A DNA stretch of 64,000 bases from the NCBI RefSeq assembly GCF_028421645.1, contig NZ_CP116887.1, forward strand, positions 3,474,001-3,538,000, read 5' to 3'. The stretch's first letter is position 1. Each line of letters opens with the position of its first letter. A program made the position numbers and the translations under genes. Shown piece after piece: positions 54,746 to 63,419 of the stretch. The DNA comes from Aneurinibacillus sp. Ricciae_BoGa-3. GTDB lineage: Bacteria; Bacillota; Bacilli; Aneurinibacillales; Aneurinibacillaceae. The notes under the pieces are model-generated. The model was not told the origin of the DNA. It worked only from the letters and a program-made list of their open reading frames with translations, and did no database searches.

Positions 54746-55774
54746 TTAGACGAGCGCCGCGTATCTTTGTTCCGGTCGGCTCTCCTTTAAGCTGAGAACT
54801 TCCTTGACTTGCTTGTTTGCCAAATATTTCGGATACTCTCCGTAAATTAACACATCGACAACACCCATAGCAGCTTTCGTTCTCATTTCAACTTCTGCTT
54901 CTTCTGAGTACCAGGCGACATGCGGGGTGAGGATGACATTTTCCATCTTAAGCAGCGGATGATCTGGGCGGATAGGTTCATGCTCTAACACATCCAGGGC
55001 AGCACCGCCGATTTGTCCGCTGGCTAAAGCCTCCACTAGCGCCTGTTCATCCACAACAGGACCACGTGACGTATTGATTAGAATGGCATCTTTCTTTGCC
55101 CGGACAAATTGTTCCTTTCCGATCATGCCCTTTGTTTCGGGTGTTAATGGCGCATGCACCGAAATAATATCCGCATTCTCAAACAATTCCTCCAGCGTAA
55201 CCAGCGTTACACCTTTTGCTTCCGCCACTTCCTTTGGTACAAAAGGGTCAAACGCAATGACTTCGAGCCCAAGCGGCTTCACCTTATCGTTGAGGGACTG
55301 TGGAATCATCCCAAAACCGACTAGTCCCAGAATCCTGCCGCGGAGACGGTAAATCGGCCGGGTTACCTTGAAGTCCCACGCACCACTTTTAACGAATTGA
55401 TTGGCGACGACGACTTTACGTGTCCAACTTAGCAGCAGGGCAAGCGCATGGTCAGCCACTTCGTCCTTGCAGTAGTCCGGCACGTTTGCCACACAGATTT
55501 GTTTTTCTGTTGCGGCTGCCAGGTCGATTGTATTTACGCCCACCCCATAGCGGGTGATCACTTTACAGTTTTCGAGCGCCTCAATGACCCTACGGCTTAA
55601 CGGAGCATACTGGTTGATGATGGCATCCGCATCGCGGCACGCTTCGATAACTTCTTCCTCTGTGCGGCACTGGGCAGGAATAAGTTCAATCTGGTCATGC
55701 TTGTGGAACACCTGCTCTTCGTAATGCAGGTCCTGATATTCCCAATCTGTAACGACAACTTTATATTTTTTCAT
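54746..55774 (-). CDS. C-terminal-binding-protein-like D-2-hydroxyacid dehydrogenase
   Basis: About 342 residues. The ATG at 55774 has AGGAGG 11 bases upstream; the earlier ATG at 55798 would contain that site inside the gene. NAD motif GLVGFGMIPQ (with the third Gly replaced by Ile-Pro spacing), catalytic Arg in INTSRGPVVDE, Glu in LDVLEHEP, and His in LTPHVAWYS. The HVAWYSEEA ending is typical of CtBP-like bacterial dehydrogenases with unknown 2-keto-acid substrates. It heads the operon running to 49087, with the palindromic operator about 50 bases upstream. Confidence 0.86.
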   Translation of the reverse strand: MKKYKVVVTDWEYQDLHYEEQVFHKHDQIELIPAQCRTEEEVIEACRDADAIINQYAPLSRRVIEALENCKVITRYGVGVNTIDLAAATEKQICVANVPDYCKDEVADHALALLLSWTRKVVVANQFVKSGAWDFKVTRPIYRLRGRILGLVGFGMIPQSLNDKVKPLGLEVIAFDPFVPKEVAEAKGVTLVTLEELFENADIISVHAPLTPETKGMIGKEQFVRAKKDAILINTSRGPVVDEQALVEALASGQIGGAALDVLEHEPIRPDHPLLKMENVILTPHVAWYSEEAEVEMRTKAAMGVVDVLIYGEYPKYLANKQVKEVLSLKESRPEQRYAALV

Positions 55775-55822
55775 CTTATGTAAGGCCTCCTGTTCCATTC
55801 GAGTTATTTTGTGCTATATTAT

Positions 55823-55835
55823 AAAACTCAGTTTT
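55823..55835. promoter_or_regulatory. candidate IclR operator upstream of the dehydrogenase-dgoD operon
   Basis: AAAACTCAGTTTT is a perfect palindrome. On the minus strand it is directly followed by TATAAT, so it sits in the spacer between -35 and -10, a typical repression site. It shares the flanking TATATTATA with the copies at 37969 and 59203. Confidence 0.7.
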
Positions 55836-56020
55836 GGAATTATATTCTGTATTTTTATTCTATTCCAATTTTATTCCATCGTCAATTTGCAAATTCAATC
55901 ATTTTACCAATCAGCAACAGACCCATCAGGATGAAAATAACGCGTGAATCTTCATAATTCAAGCCTCCCTGCCTGAGGAAATGGAAAGGGTAGAAGGATG
56001 AACATCCCACACCCTGTTGA

Positions 56021-57904
56021 TTAATGGCCAAGTACGTTTGGCAGGAAAGAAACAATCCCAGGGAAAATTATGACCAGTATCAGGTCGACCACCAGCATTA
56101 AAATAAAAGGAATGACGGCCCTGGCCAACGTTTCTACCCGAATGTTCGTAATCCCGCTGGCAATATACAAGATGACTCCCACTGGCGGTGTAAGCAGGCC
56201 AATCGCCGAGTTGATTAACAACAGTATGCCGAAGTGGATCGGATCCACACCAATGCTGCCTAAAATCGGCATGAGAATCGGAACAATTAACAGAATGGTG
56301 GAAGACGATTCCAGTACAACGTGCACGAGGGCCAGGAAAATGTTTACAATTATAAGGATAACGAAAACATTGTGGGACAGAGAGAACAAGCTATTCGCAA
56401 TGGTCTGCGAGAGCTGGCTTACAACAAGCAGCCAGCCAAGGACAAAGGCGCTGGCGACAATGAGCATGGTTTTGCTCGTGCCATGCAGGGCATCTACCAT
56501 CGCATGCCAGAAAGATTTAACATTCAGCTGTTTGGTAACAGCCATAACAATCAAGGTATAAAAAACAGCCACAACACCGGCTTCGGTTGGTGTGAAAATA
56601 CCGGATAATATTCCGCCCAGGATAATAATTGGCGTCCACAGCGGCAGAAAAGCACCACGAAACGCTTCCCACAATTCCCTCCGCGTCGGTTTGGGCTCTC
56701 GCGGAAAATCCCGCTTCTTAGCGGTGAAGAAGACAACGACTGCAAACGATACAATTACCAGCAGGGCTGGAATAAAGCTGGCTAAAAACATTGTTACGAC
56801 TGAAACATTAGCCGTTACAGCAAACAGGATCGTCGTAATGCTTGGCGGAATCATAACACCAAGCGTTCCGGCAGCCGATTGCAGTGCGGTGGCAAATGGC
56901 TTATCATAACCGCGCTTGACCATTCCGGGCAGCATGACAGAGCCGATGGCAGCTGTATCCGCCACAGCCGAACCGGAAATATCCGCAAAGAAGGCACTCA
57001 CGAATATATCCGCATAGCCCAATCCTCCACGCACCCATCCAATTAAAACACTGGCTAAGCGAACCAGGCGTTCGGCAACCCCGCCCACCTGCATCAGCGC
57101 CCCTGTAAGCATGAAAAAAGGAATCGCCATTAATGAGAAGTTGTCACTGATCAGAAACATACGCTGCGGTATAATCGTAAGCGGAATGGGGTTCGTCATA
57201 AACAATAGCCCCAGCGAAGTGATACCCAGCACAAACGCGATTGGAACCCCGAGTGCAAAAAGAATCAGCAGTAAAACCACAAGGGTTGCTGGGAAGTTCA
57301 GGTGTAAGTGAGCATTTAATACGCTCATACAGACAACAGCACCTAATGCAACCACACCTAGCAACCATCCCCATGCCGGGATGCCTCTGCGATCCTCCCA
57401 CAAATGGCAAATCGTATAGAACATAGATAAAATAGAGAAAATCGGAAAAATTAAATAGAGGTAAGACATAGGGAACTGCAATGCGGGTGAAACTGCAGTT
57501 GCTATCGTTGGCATGACCTTCAAACTAAGAATAAGTAAATCCATGCAAAAACCAAGCGTGAGCACACGGCCTAACATAATGAAAACAGAACGGCCCGCAG
57601 GCGATAAGCTGTGGACAACACTTCCAAACGATGGGTGGAGATTTTCCTTAACGCCCATCGTACCGCCCATGAAGACAACCCATAGAAATAGGTAACGGCC
57701 TAATTCATCGGACCATGCCAGGGAATCGTTGAGTACATAACGGTAGAGAATCTGAATGGCGACATCAATAACCATACAAACCATCAAAGCGATTGTTAAG
57801 GCAACGACAACGCGATGTACACCGTTTCTTAAACTTCCCAGCAGGCTAGTGGGCCGTTGAGCAGAAATCTCCGGATACTCCACAGGTGCATGAATTTGGC
57901 TCAT
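56021..57904 (-). CDS. TRAP transporter fused small and large permease (DctQM)
   Basis: About 627 residues. The ATG at 57904 is placed 10 bases after AAGGA; the GTG at 57913 is less likely. Residues about 35-195 are a four-helix DctQ domain (RYVLNDSLAWSDELGRY and WVVFMGGTMGVKENLHP), and residues about 200-627 a DctM domain with about 12 helices (MLTGALMQVGGVAERLV, DISGSAVADTAAIGSVMLP, PPSITTILFA). Together with DctP it imports a carboxylate or sugar acid using an ion gradient. It is separated from dctP by a hairpin. Confidence 0.9.
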   Translation of the reverse strand: MSQIHAPVEYPEISAQRPTSLLGSLRNGVHRVVVALTIALMVCMVIDVAIQILYRYVLNDSLAWSDELGRYLFLWVVFMGGTMGVKENLHPSFGSVVHSLSPAGRSVFIMLGRVLTLGFCMDLLILSLKVMPTIATAVSPALQFPMSYLYLIFPIFSILSMFYTICHLWEDRRGIPAWGWLLGVVALGAVVCMSVLNAHLHLNFPATLVVLLLILFALGVPIAFVLGITSLGLLFMTNPIPLTIIPQRMFLISDNFSLMAIPFFMLTGALMQVGGVAERLVRLASVLIGWVRGGLGYADIFVSAFFADISGSAVADTAAIGSVMLPGMVKRGYDKPFATALQSAAGTLGVMIPPSITTILFAVTANVSVVTMFLASFIPALLVIVSFAVVVFFTAKKRDFPREPKPTRRELWEAFRGAFLPLWTPIIILGGILSGIFTPTEAGVVAVFYTLIVMAVTKQLNVKSFWHAMVDALHGTSKTMLIVASAFVLGWLLVVSQLSQTIANSLFSLSHNVFVILIIVNIFLALVHVVLESSSTILLIVPILMPILGSIGVDPIHFGILLLINSAIGLLTPPVGVILYIASGITNIRVETLARAVIPFILMLVVDLILVIIFPGIVSFLPNVLGH

Positions 57905-57936
57905 ATGGATCACTTCCTTATATAGAGTCTTCTAGA

Positions 57937-57965
57937 AAAAGAGGGTCCGTTGGGAACCCTCTTTT
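57937..57965 (-). terminator. attenuating terminator between dctP and dctQM
   Basis: A perfect 9-10-base-pair stem (AAAAGAGGGT / ACCCTCTTTT) followed on the minus strand by T residues lies in the 65-base gap. It would lower permease expression relative to the binding protein. Confidence 0.75.
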
Positions 57966-57969
57966 AGCT

Positions 57970-59049
57970 TTACTTGGCTTCAGCCTTTTTTATCTCGTCG
58001 AAAAGCTGCTTAACTGTATCGCCGTACTTGGCAGCATATTTATCAACGACAGGCTTTACTTTTGCTTCCATTTCTTTACGGGCATCATCTGTGAGCGTGT
58101 TGACTTCTACGCCCTTTTGTTTGATGGCATCGACATCCGTCTTAGCCTCTTCCCGGTTAATCTGGCGCTGGTAGTCTCCCGCTTCTTTTTCGGCTTTTTT
58201 AAGTGCCTGCTGCTGGTCAGGCGTTAATTGATCCCACCAGATTTTGCTTACGAGGAACACAAAAGGCGTATAAACGTGATGGCTTATGGTCATATATTTT
58301 TGCACTTCATACATCTTCTGTGTATAAATGGTCTGGACAGGATTTTCCTGGCCATCAATAACGTGCTGCTGGAGGGCATTAAACACCTGGTCGAACGACA
58401 TCGGTGTCGGGTTCGCTCCTAATGCTTTCCAGAAATCAATGTGGACCGGGTTTTGCATAACACGCAGCTTGATGCCACTCAGATCGGCACTGGTTTTAAT
58501 TGCCCGCTTGCTGTTTGTTAAATCACGGAAGCCATTCTCCCAGTAGCCGAGCCCAACAATGCCGCTTGCCGGCAGCTTATCCAACAGCTTCTGGCCAAAC
58601 GGCCCATCAAGCACCTTATCCGCAACTTTTTCATCCTTGAACATAAACGGCAGGTCGTAAACCGCGTACTCTGGTATGATATTCGCAACAGGAGAAGTTG
58701 AAGGAATCGTACATTCTAATGTACCGGTTTGCAGCTGCTGGGTCATATTCAAATCAGCACCCAGTTGACCACTGGGGTAAAGCTGAACCTGAACAGATCC
58801 ATTGGTATACTTCTCAGCAAGTTCTTTGAATTTCACCGTGCCTTTGTATTCCGTACTTTTGTCGTTAAGCCCAATCCCTATTCGCATGGTTTTGGCTGAA
58901 CCGTTTGCCGGGCTCGCTGCAGCAGGCTGCCCCGCGGTTGTGCCTCCAGCATTTGTTGGAGCAGAAGTTGACCCACAGCCTGCAAGTAAGATGCCTGTTA
59001 AAGAAAGAACGGAACAGGCGGCCATCCACCTTTTAACTGTTTTTTTCAT
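57970..59049 (-). CDS. TRAP transporter substrate-binding protein (DctP)
   Basis: About 359 residues. The ATG at 59049 follows a GGGGGAAT site and begins a lipoprotein signal (MKKTVKRWM, lipobox LLAGC at about residue 24); the 30 codons upstream are not coding. The mature part matches DctP-family features: FKELAEKYTNGSVQVQLYPS-type start, the conserved Arg in GIKLRVMQNPVH and NALQQHVIDGQENP. It captures a sugar acid or other carboxylate outside the cell. An operator-like palindrome lies about 155 bases upstream. Confidence 0.9.
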   Translation of the reverse strand: MKKTVKRWMAACSVLSLTGILLAGCGSTSAPTNAGGTTAGQPAAASPANGSAKTMRIGIGLNDKSTEYKGTVKFKELAEKYTNGSVQVQLYPSGQLGADLNMTQQLQTGTLECTIPSTSPVANIIPEYAVYDLPFMFKDEKVADKVLDGPFGQKLLDKLPASGIVGLGYWENGFRDLTNSKRAIKTSADLSGIKLRVMQNPVHIDFWKALGANPTPMSFDQVFNALQQHVIDGQENPVQTIYTQKMYEVQKYMTISHHVYTPFVFLVSKIWWDQLTPDQQQALKKAEKEAGDYQRQINREEAKTDVDAIKQKGVEVNTLTDDARKEMEAKVKPVVDKYAAKYGDTVKQLFDEIKKAEAK

Positions 59050-59202
59050 GTTAATATTCCCCCTTATCGATTGAAAGCGGATACAAATACGAGCGCTCAT
59101 TAGCTCTGGCTTACCGCCATGTCCTGTGATCGGCGGCACACCAGCTTGATCTGTTCGTTAAATGTGCTATCACACCCTTCGGTTTATTTTGTTTTACATT
59201 AT

Positions 59203-59215
59203 AAAACAAGGTTTT
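59203..59215. promoter_or_regulatory. candidate IclR operator upstream of the TRAP genes
   Basis: AAAACAAGGTTTT has perfect 5-base arms and shares flanking TTATA with the copy at 55823; TATAAT follows on the minus strand. It lies in the 392-base divergent gap 59050-59441, where the only other visible signal is a plus-strand TATAAT at 59394. Confidence 0.6.
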
Positions 59216-59393
59216 TGTTTTAGCTGTATTTTTAATGCATAAACAGCTGAGCTTATGCATTGAAAATAGCCTACCATTATGTAATGCAAATCTTATTAAA
59301 TTCATAATAATAATATTTGTATCACTAGTCAATATAATATAAATATTTTATCCTTTAATGCGGATAGGGGATTTAAATATTCAGAAAACATGT

Positions 59394-59399
59394 TATAAT
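59394..59399 (+). promoter_or_regulatory. -10-like TATAAT of the plus-strand carrier gene
   Basis: TATAAT stands about 43 bases before the start codon at 59442. A TTTAAA at about 16 bases upstream is a poor -35, so the assignment is tentative. Confidence 0.35.
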
Positions 59400-59441
59400 T
59401 CATTTTACCTTACGCAATCAGGAAGGATTATACAATTCGAT

Positions 59442-60419
59442 ATGATTAACAAACTTAACGGTATGTTAGACCGGGTTATCCCTCTTATCACACCATCCAG
59501 TTTGGTGATTGGCGTCGTGTTAGGTCAGCGTTTAACTCCCTATGCGTTTCTGGTCGCCTGGATTTTCGCATTTATGACGTTTTCGGGAAGCTTAAATTCT
59601 AGTTTTAAACAAATAAAGAGCGCCATCATGCGTCCGCTGCCGCTGCTTATGACGTTGATGGTGCTGCATGTGATTATGCCGTTAGTAGCCTGGCTAACCG
59701 GACATCTGCTGTTTTCAAGCGACCCTTACGTGATTACGGGGCTAATCCTTGGGCTTGTTATACCCGCCGGGATTACGAGCTTCATCTGGGTTTCTATATA
59801 TCAAGGCAATATTGGCTTAACCTTATCCGTTATTCTGATAGACTCGCTGCTGTCCCCTTTCATCGTTCCGGTGAGTATGTATTTTCTTGTTGGAGCTAAG
59901 GTGAGTATGGATGTGTGGGCAATGGTTAAAGGGCTTCTGTGGATGATTGTACTGCCATCCGTGGTGGGAATGGCATTAAATCATCTAACACATGGCTCGA
60001 TCTATTCTACTCTGGGAAAAAGGCTGGCTCCGTTTTCAAAGCTGAGCATTGGATTGGTCGTCGCTTTGAACGGAGCCGCGGTTGCACCCTACCTTAGACA
60101 TTTTAATCTGCATCTTGCTGAAATCACTCTGGTTGTACTCTTGCTCGCCGTTCTGGGTTACCCTTTCGGCTTATTGATTGGTAAAGTTTTCAAATGGGAT
60201 AAGGAGACCCTCATTTCCTTAACGTTTAATGGAGGAATGCGCAATATTAGCGCGGGCGCCGTACTGGCGGTGACATACTTTCCATCCCCCGTCGCCATTC
60301 CTGTCATACTCGGGATGCTGTTTCAACAGCTGCTGGCTTCTTTTTACGGCAGCATACTAAAGAAGCTATTTGTTATTGGTCCCAATGCAAAAGGCTCGCA
60401 TCTTGACCATACCGCTTGA
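59442..60419 (+). CDS. bile acid:sodium symporter-family (BASS) carrier
   Basis: About 325 residues, ten hydrophobic segments. The start at ATG 59442 gives the usual family length; the GGAAGGA upstream is 14 bases away, longer than normal. LILGLVIPAGITSFIWVS (family crossover-helix region), the second repeat containing FNGGMRNISAGAVLA, and the ending helix are typical of BASS proteins, which import pantoate, keto acids or bile acids with sodium. Next to a sugar-acid island it may move a pathway intermediate such as a keto acid. Confidence 0.8.
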   Translation: MINKLNGMLDRVIPLITPSSLVIGVVLGQRLTPYAFLVAWIFAFMTFSGSLNSSFKQIKSAIMRPLPLLMTLMVLHVIMPLVAWLTGHLLFSSDPYVITGLILGLVIPAGITSFIWVSIYQGNIGLTLSVILIDSLLSPFIVPVSMYFLVGAKVSMDVWAMVKGLLWMIVLPSVVGMALNHLTHGSIYSTLGKRLAPFSKLSIGLVVALNGAAVAPYLRHFNLHLAEITLVVLLLAVLGYPFGLLIGKVFKWDKETLISLTFNGGMRNISAGAVLAVTYFPSPVAIPVILGMLFQQLLASFYGSILKKLFVIGPNAKGSHLDHTA

Positions 60420-60460
60420 GCAAGGAATCGCGCGACGCCTTTTAAACGACAGGTCTTTTA

Positions 60461-61516
60461 TTACGATTTGATTGTAACGTCGAGGGTTTCTGCCAGCACG
60501 TCAAATGCTTCTCCTACTGCACTCTCGGAATCAGCAATGGAGGTTGGTGAATCTTCTTTAACAGGTTCAAATGGAATGCGGGCAATTACATCTGTCTGCA
60601 ACCGCTCTGCCAATTGGTCGCCGCCACCTTTACCAAAGAGATATAATTTGTTTCCTGATTTCTCTTCGAGGTAAGCCATATTCTCAACAACACCTGCTAT
60701 GTGATGTTTCGTATGTTTGGCCATAACCCCTGCACGCGTTGCCACATAGGATGCAGCCTGATGCGGGGTTGTGACGACGATCTCTTTTGCCTGCGGAATC
60801 ATAGCCGCCACATCAATGGCTACATCGCCTGTGCCCGGCGGCAGATCCAGCAGAAGATAATCCAAATCTCCCCAATACGTATTTGCAAGGAAATTTCGTA
60901 TCCATTTGTTAAGCATCGGACCCCGCCACATAACCGGTGCATTGTCAGGTGAGAAAAACCCCATAGACATCACGGATACACCACGCTTTTGTACAGGGAT
61001 TGCAGTCTGGTCAATCATGGTTGGCTTTTCCGTTATCCCCATCATTACAGGGACGCTAAATCCGTATATATCCGCATCTAAAATCCCTACTTTTTTACCT
61101 CGTTTAGCAAGAGATACAGCGAGATTTATCGTTACGGTTGTTTTTCCAACTCCGCCCTTCCCACTTGTAACCGCGATAAATGTTACGCCGGACTCCGGTT
61201 TTAAAAGCGTTGGCATCCCGGTTTCGGTTGTGCTGGCTTTGCGAAGGGATGCTGTCAACGTTTGTCGTTCTTCATCCGTCATGCTGCCAAAGGAAAGTTG
61301 AACCTGTTGGAACCCAATTTCGTGTAAAGCTTGTTCAATGTCCTGCTGAATTTTAGCCTTTAGCGGACATCCCTGTATGGTTAATACAACAAGGAGGCTC
61401 AGTGAGTTACCGCGAATCTGAATATTGCGTACCATATTCAGGTCTACTATCGAGCGGTTTAATTCCGGATCCTGTACATGGTGCAAGGCTTTTAAGACTT
61501 GTTGTTCTGTAAACAT
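60461..61516 (-). CDS. Mrp/ApbC-type P-loop Fe-S carrier ATPase
   Basis: About 351 residues. The ATG at 61516 has GGAGGGG upstream and is preferred to 61564, which would overlap psiE. N-terminal MIP18 (DUF59) domain about 5-75 (LKALHHVQDPELNRSIVDL), then the ATPase with the deviant Walker A TSGKGGVGKTT and LLLDLPPGTGDVA. Mrp proteins load Fe-S clusters onto targets; in Bacillus the homologue SalA also acts as a regulator. Two Fe-S dehydratases occur in the window, but Mrp is usually a housekeeping gene. Confidence 0.9.
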   Translation of the reverse strand: MFTEQQVLKALHHVQDPELNRSIVDLNMVRNIQIRGNSLSLLVVLTIQGCPLKAKIQQDIEQALHEIGFQQVQLSFGSMTDEERQTLTASLRKASTTETGMPTLLKPESGVTFIAVTSGKGGVGKTTVTINLAVSLAKRGKKVGILDADIYGFSVPVMMGITEKPTMIDQTAIPVQKRGVSVMSMGFFSPDNAPVMWRGPMLNKWIRNFLANTYWGDLDYLLLDLPPGTGDVAIDVAAMIPQAKEIVVTTPHQAASYVATRAGVMAKHTKHHIAGVVENMAYLEEKSGNKLYLFGKGGGDQLAERLQTDVIARIPFEPVKEDSPTSIADSESAVGEAFDVLAETLDVTIKS

Positions 61517-61556
61517 AATACCCCTCCATTTATCAGGCTCGCATTCAGATACATCA

Positions 61557-61931
61557 TTACTCATTTCGGATTTTTAAAGAATAGCTAATCATAAGTACCA
61601 GAATAACAACGGAAAGAATTAAGTTCGCCACCGGATCATCACGGTTGACAATGATAAAACGAAGCGTCGCTGTAATCCCGATGTACAGCAAATAGCGAAT
61701 GGGGAAATGATATTTTTCTTTAAAGTACGTAACAATTGTGGACAGGAATGCAAAAAACAAGAAAAACATCAACATGTCCTGCAAAATGTTGCGGACGTCA
61801 AAAAGAGGCGCCATCGCATATTGAAGGACAATCCAGACTTCGCGAACCATAAAGATAACAAGGACAAGCCCCAGCGCGATTAAGGATAAATTTAAAAACC
61901 ATTGAAAAAACTTTATGACAGATTGGTTCAT
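61557..61931 (-). CDS. psiE: PsiE-family membrane protein
   Basis: About 124 residues with four TM helices; the ATG at 61931 follows GGAGG by 6 bases. The second half (FKEKYHFPIRYLLYIG, ITATLRFIIV) matches the PsiE family, phosphate-starvation-inducible proteins of unknown biochemical role. It precedes mrp by about 40 bases. An orphan terminator-like hairpin lies in its leader. Confidence 0.82.
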   Translation of the reverse strand: MNQSVIKFFQWFLNLSLIALGLVLVIFMVREVWIVLQYAMAPLFDVRNILQDMLMFFLFFAFLSTIVTYFKEKYHFPIRYLLYIGITATLRFIIVNRDDPVANLILSVVILVLMISYSLKIRNE

Positions 61932-61987
61932 CGGCTTCCTCCAAAGCGTTCTCTTTCCCATCATTGCCTTTTTTTCTATTCAAAAAA

Positions 61988-62032
61988 ACTCCACCACGAC
62001 AAAACACCTGCAGGTGCATGTTATGGTGGAGT
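61988..62032 (-). terminator. terminator-like hairpin in the psiE leader
   Basis: Perfect 9-base-pair stem (ACTCCACCA / TGGTGGAGT) with an inner CACCTG/CAGGTG hairpin, followed on the minus strand by seven T, only about 55 bases before the psiE start. No minus-strand gene precedes it for at least 230 bases, so it may be an attenuator in the leader or the scar of a lost gene. The rest of 61932-62315 is AT-rich with nothing recognised. Confidence 0.6.
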
Positions 62033-62315
62033 AATCGATTAGCATCAATATACTAACTGGTCATTCCGTCCGAAGAATTAAAATAGAATGCTAGCAAGTC
62101 CATCTTTACTACCATTCCATCCGTGTCATTTTATAATTCAAAATTGATTATACGCTTCTTTTCTAATAAAACAAGTCCTTTGTAGGATCGATAATAATTT
62201 AGTGATAGGAATTAGCAAACTTAATGGAATTCTAATAGAGATTCGTTAAGATAAAATTGATTACTTTGATATAATGAACCGAACAACTCTTATAAAAGTG
62301 AAATGGAGAATGGAA

Positions 62316-63410
62316 ATGTTAAATCGTAATGTGGGCAGGTTAATCGAACTGGGTGGGCCTGTGCTTCTTGCTGTCTTTTTATTGTGGACGACTAGCTACA
62401 GAAGGATGAGTGGCGGTGGCGGGTTTGCCTTTCACTTCCCTTCCCCCATAAAAGACTTCACCACAATATTTCTTAGCATATTTCTCGAGGCCATCCCTTT
62501 TGTGCTGCTGGGTACACTTGTCTCATCCTGCATTCTCGTATTTGTGTCAGAGGATAGACTTCAGCGTTTTTTGCCGCGCCAGCCGCTTGCTGCGATTTTT
62601 CCCGCTATCCTGCTGGCTGTTTGTTTTCCCATCTGTGAGTGCGCGATTATTCCGGTTGTAAAGCGCCTTATCCAAAAAGGCATGCCGGCACATCTTGGGA
62701 TTATCTTTTTAATCGTGACACCGATTGTCAATCCCATTGTTTTTTTATCTACTCACCTTGCTTTTCGGATGAATCCAGCAATGGTTTATGGGCGGATGGG
62801 GCTCGCAATCGGAGTGGCGGTTGCCGCGAGCCTGCTTGTGTATTATATGGTCAGGGATCGCTCGATTTTAAAAAGTGCCGCAGACAAGTGGGTTGTAGAT
62901 ACACATTCTGAACATGCGCATCATCAACATGCGCATCATGAACATACACACCATGGGCCTAACCATTCTAAAGAAACGAGCCAGCTACGTTTGACGGCCA
63001 AATTATGGAGTGTTCTCTATCATACGACCGATGAATTTTTTGATGTCAGTAAATTTGTTATCTTTGGCGCTTTAATCGCTTCTTTTGCTCAGGTTTCGCT
63101 GAACCGTGCACTGCTTGGTTCATTTGCAGACAGTATCCTAATCTCTACGCTGCTCATGATGGGGCTTGCCTTTCTCCTGTCAATATGCTCAGAGGCAGAT
63201 GCGTTCGTTGGTGCCTCTTTCTCTTCCCTTGTTCCGCCCGGAGCAATTGTCGCGTTTCTGGTGTTTGGGGCGATTTTTGATATTAAGAATACGATGATGC
63301 TTTTCTCTGTTTTCAAGGCCAGCTTTGTACTTTTTTTCATGGCACTTATCACATTACTGGTTTTAGGCGGAAGTGTCACTTTTGAGCAGTTCATCATTCA
63401 TATGAGGTGA
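62316..63410 (+). CDS. YcgR-like (UPF0718/DUF318) permease with His-rich loop
   Basis: About 364 residues with 8-9 TM helices. The ATG at 62316 has GGAG 7 bases upstream, better than the ATGs at 62274 and 62310. Two repeated halves carry FLEAIPFVLLG and ICECAIIPVVKRL (Cys-x-Glu-Cys), and LSICSEADAFVGASF. The loop between them (about 188-206) is strikingly His-rich (AHHQHAHHEHTHHG), suggesting metal binding. YcgR/YcgQ pairs are thought to be metal-related permeases. The next gene is its usual partner. Confidence 0.85.
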   Translation: MLNRNVGRLIELGGPVLLAVFLLWTTSYRRMSGGGGFAFHFPSPIKDFTTIFLSIFLEAIPFVLLGTLVSSCILVFVSEDRLQRFLPRQPLAAIFPAILLAVCFPICECAIIPVVKRLIQKGMPAHLGIIFLIVTPIVNPIVFLSTHLAFRMNPAMVYGRMGLAIGVAVAASLLVYYMVRDRSILKSAADKWVVDTHSEHAHHQHAHHEHTHHGPNHSKETSQLRLTAKLWSVLYHTTDEFFDVSKFVIFGALIASFAQVSLNRALLGSFADSILISTLLMMGLAFLLSICSEADAFVGASFSSLVPPGAIVAFLVFGAIFDIKNTMMLFSVFKASFVLFFMALITLLVLGGSVTFEQFIIHMR

Positions 63411-63419
63411 GGTTTTATT

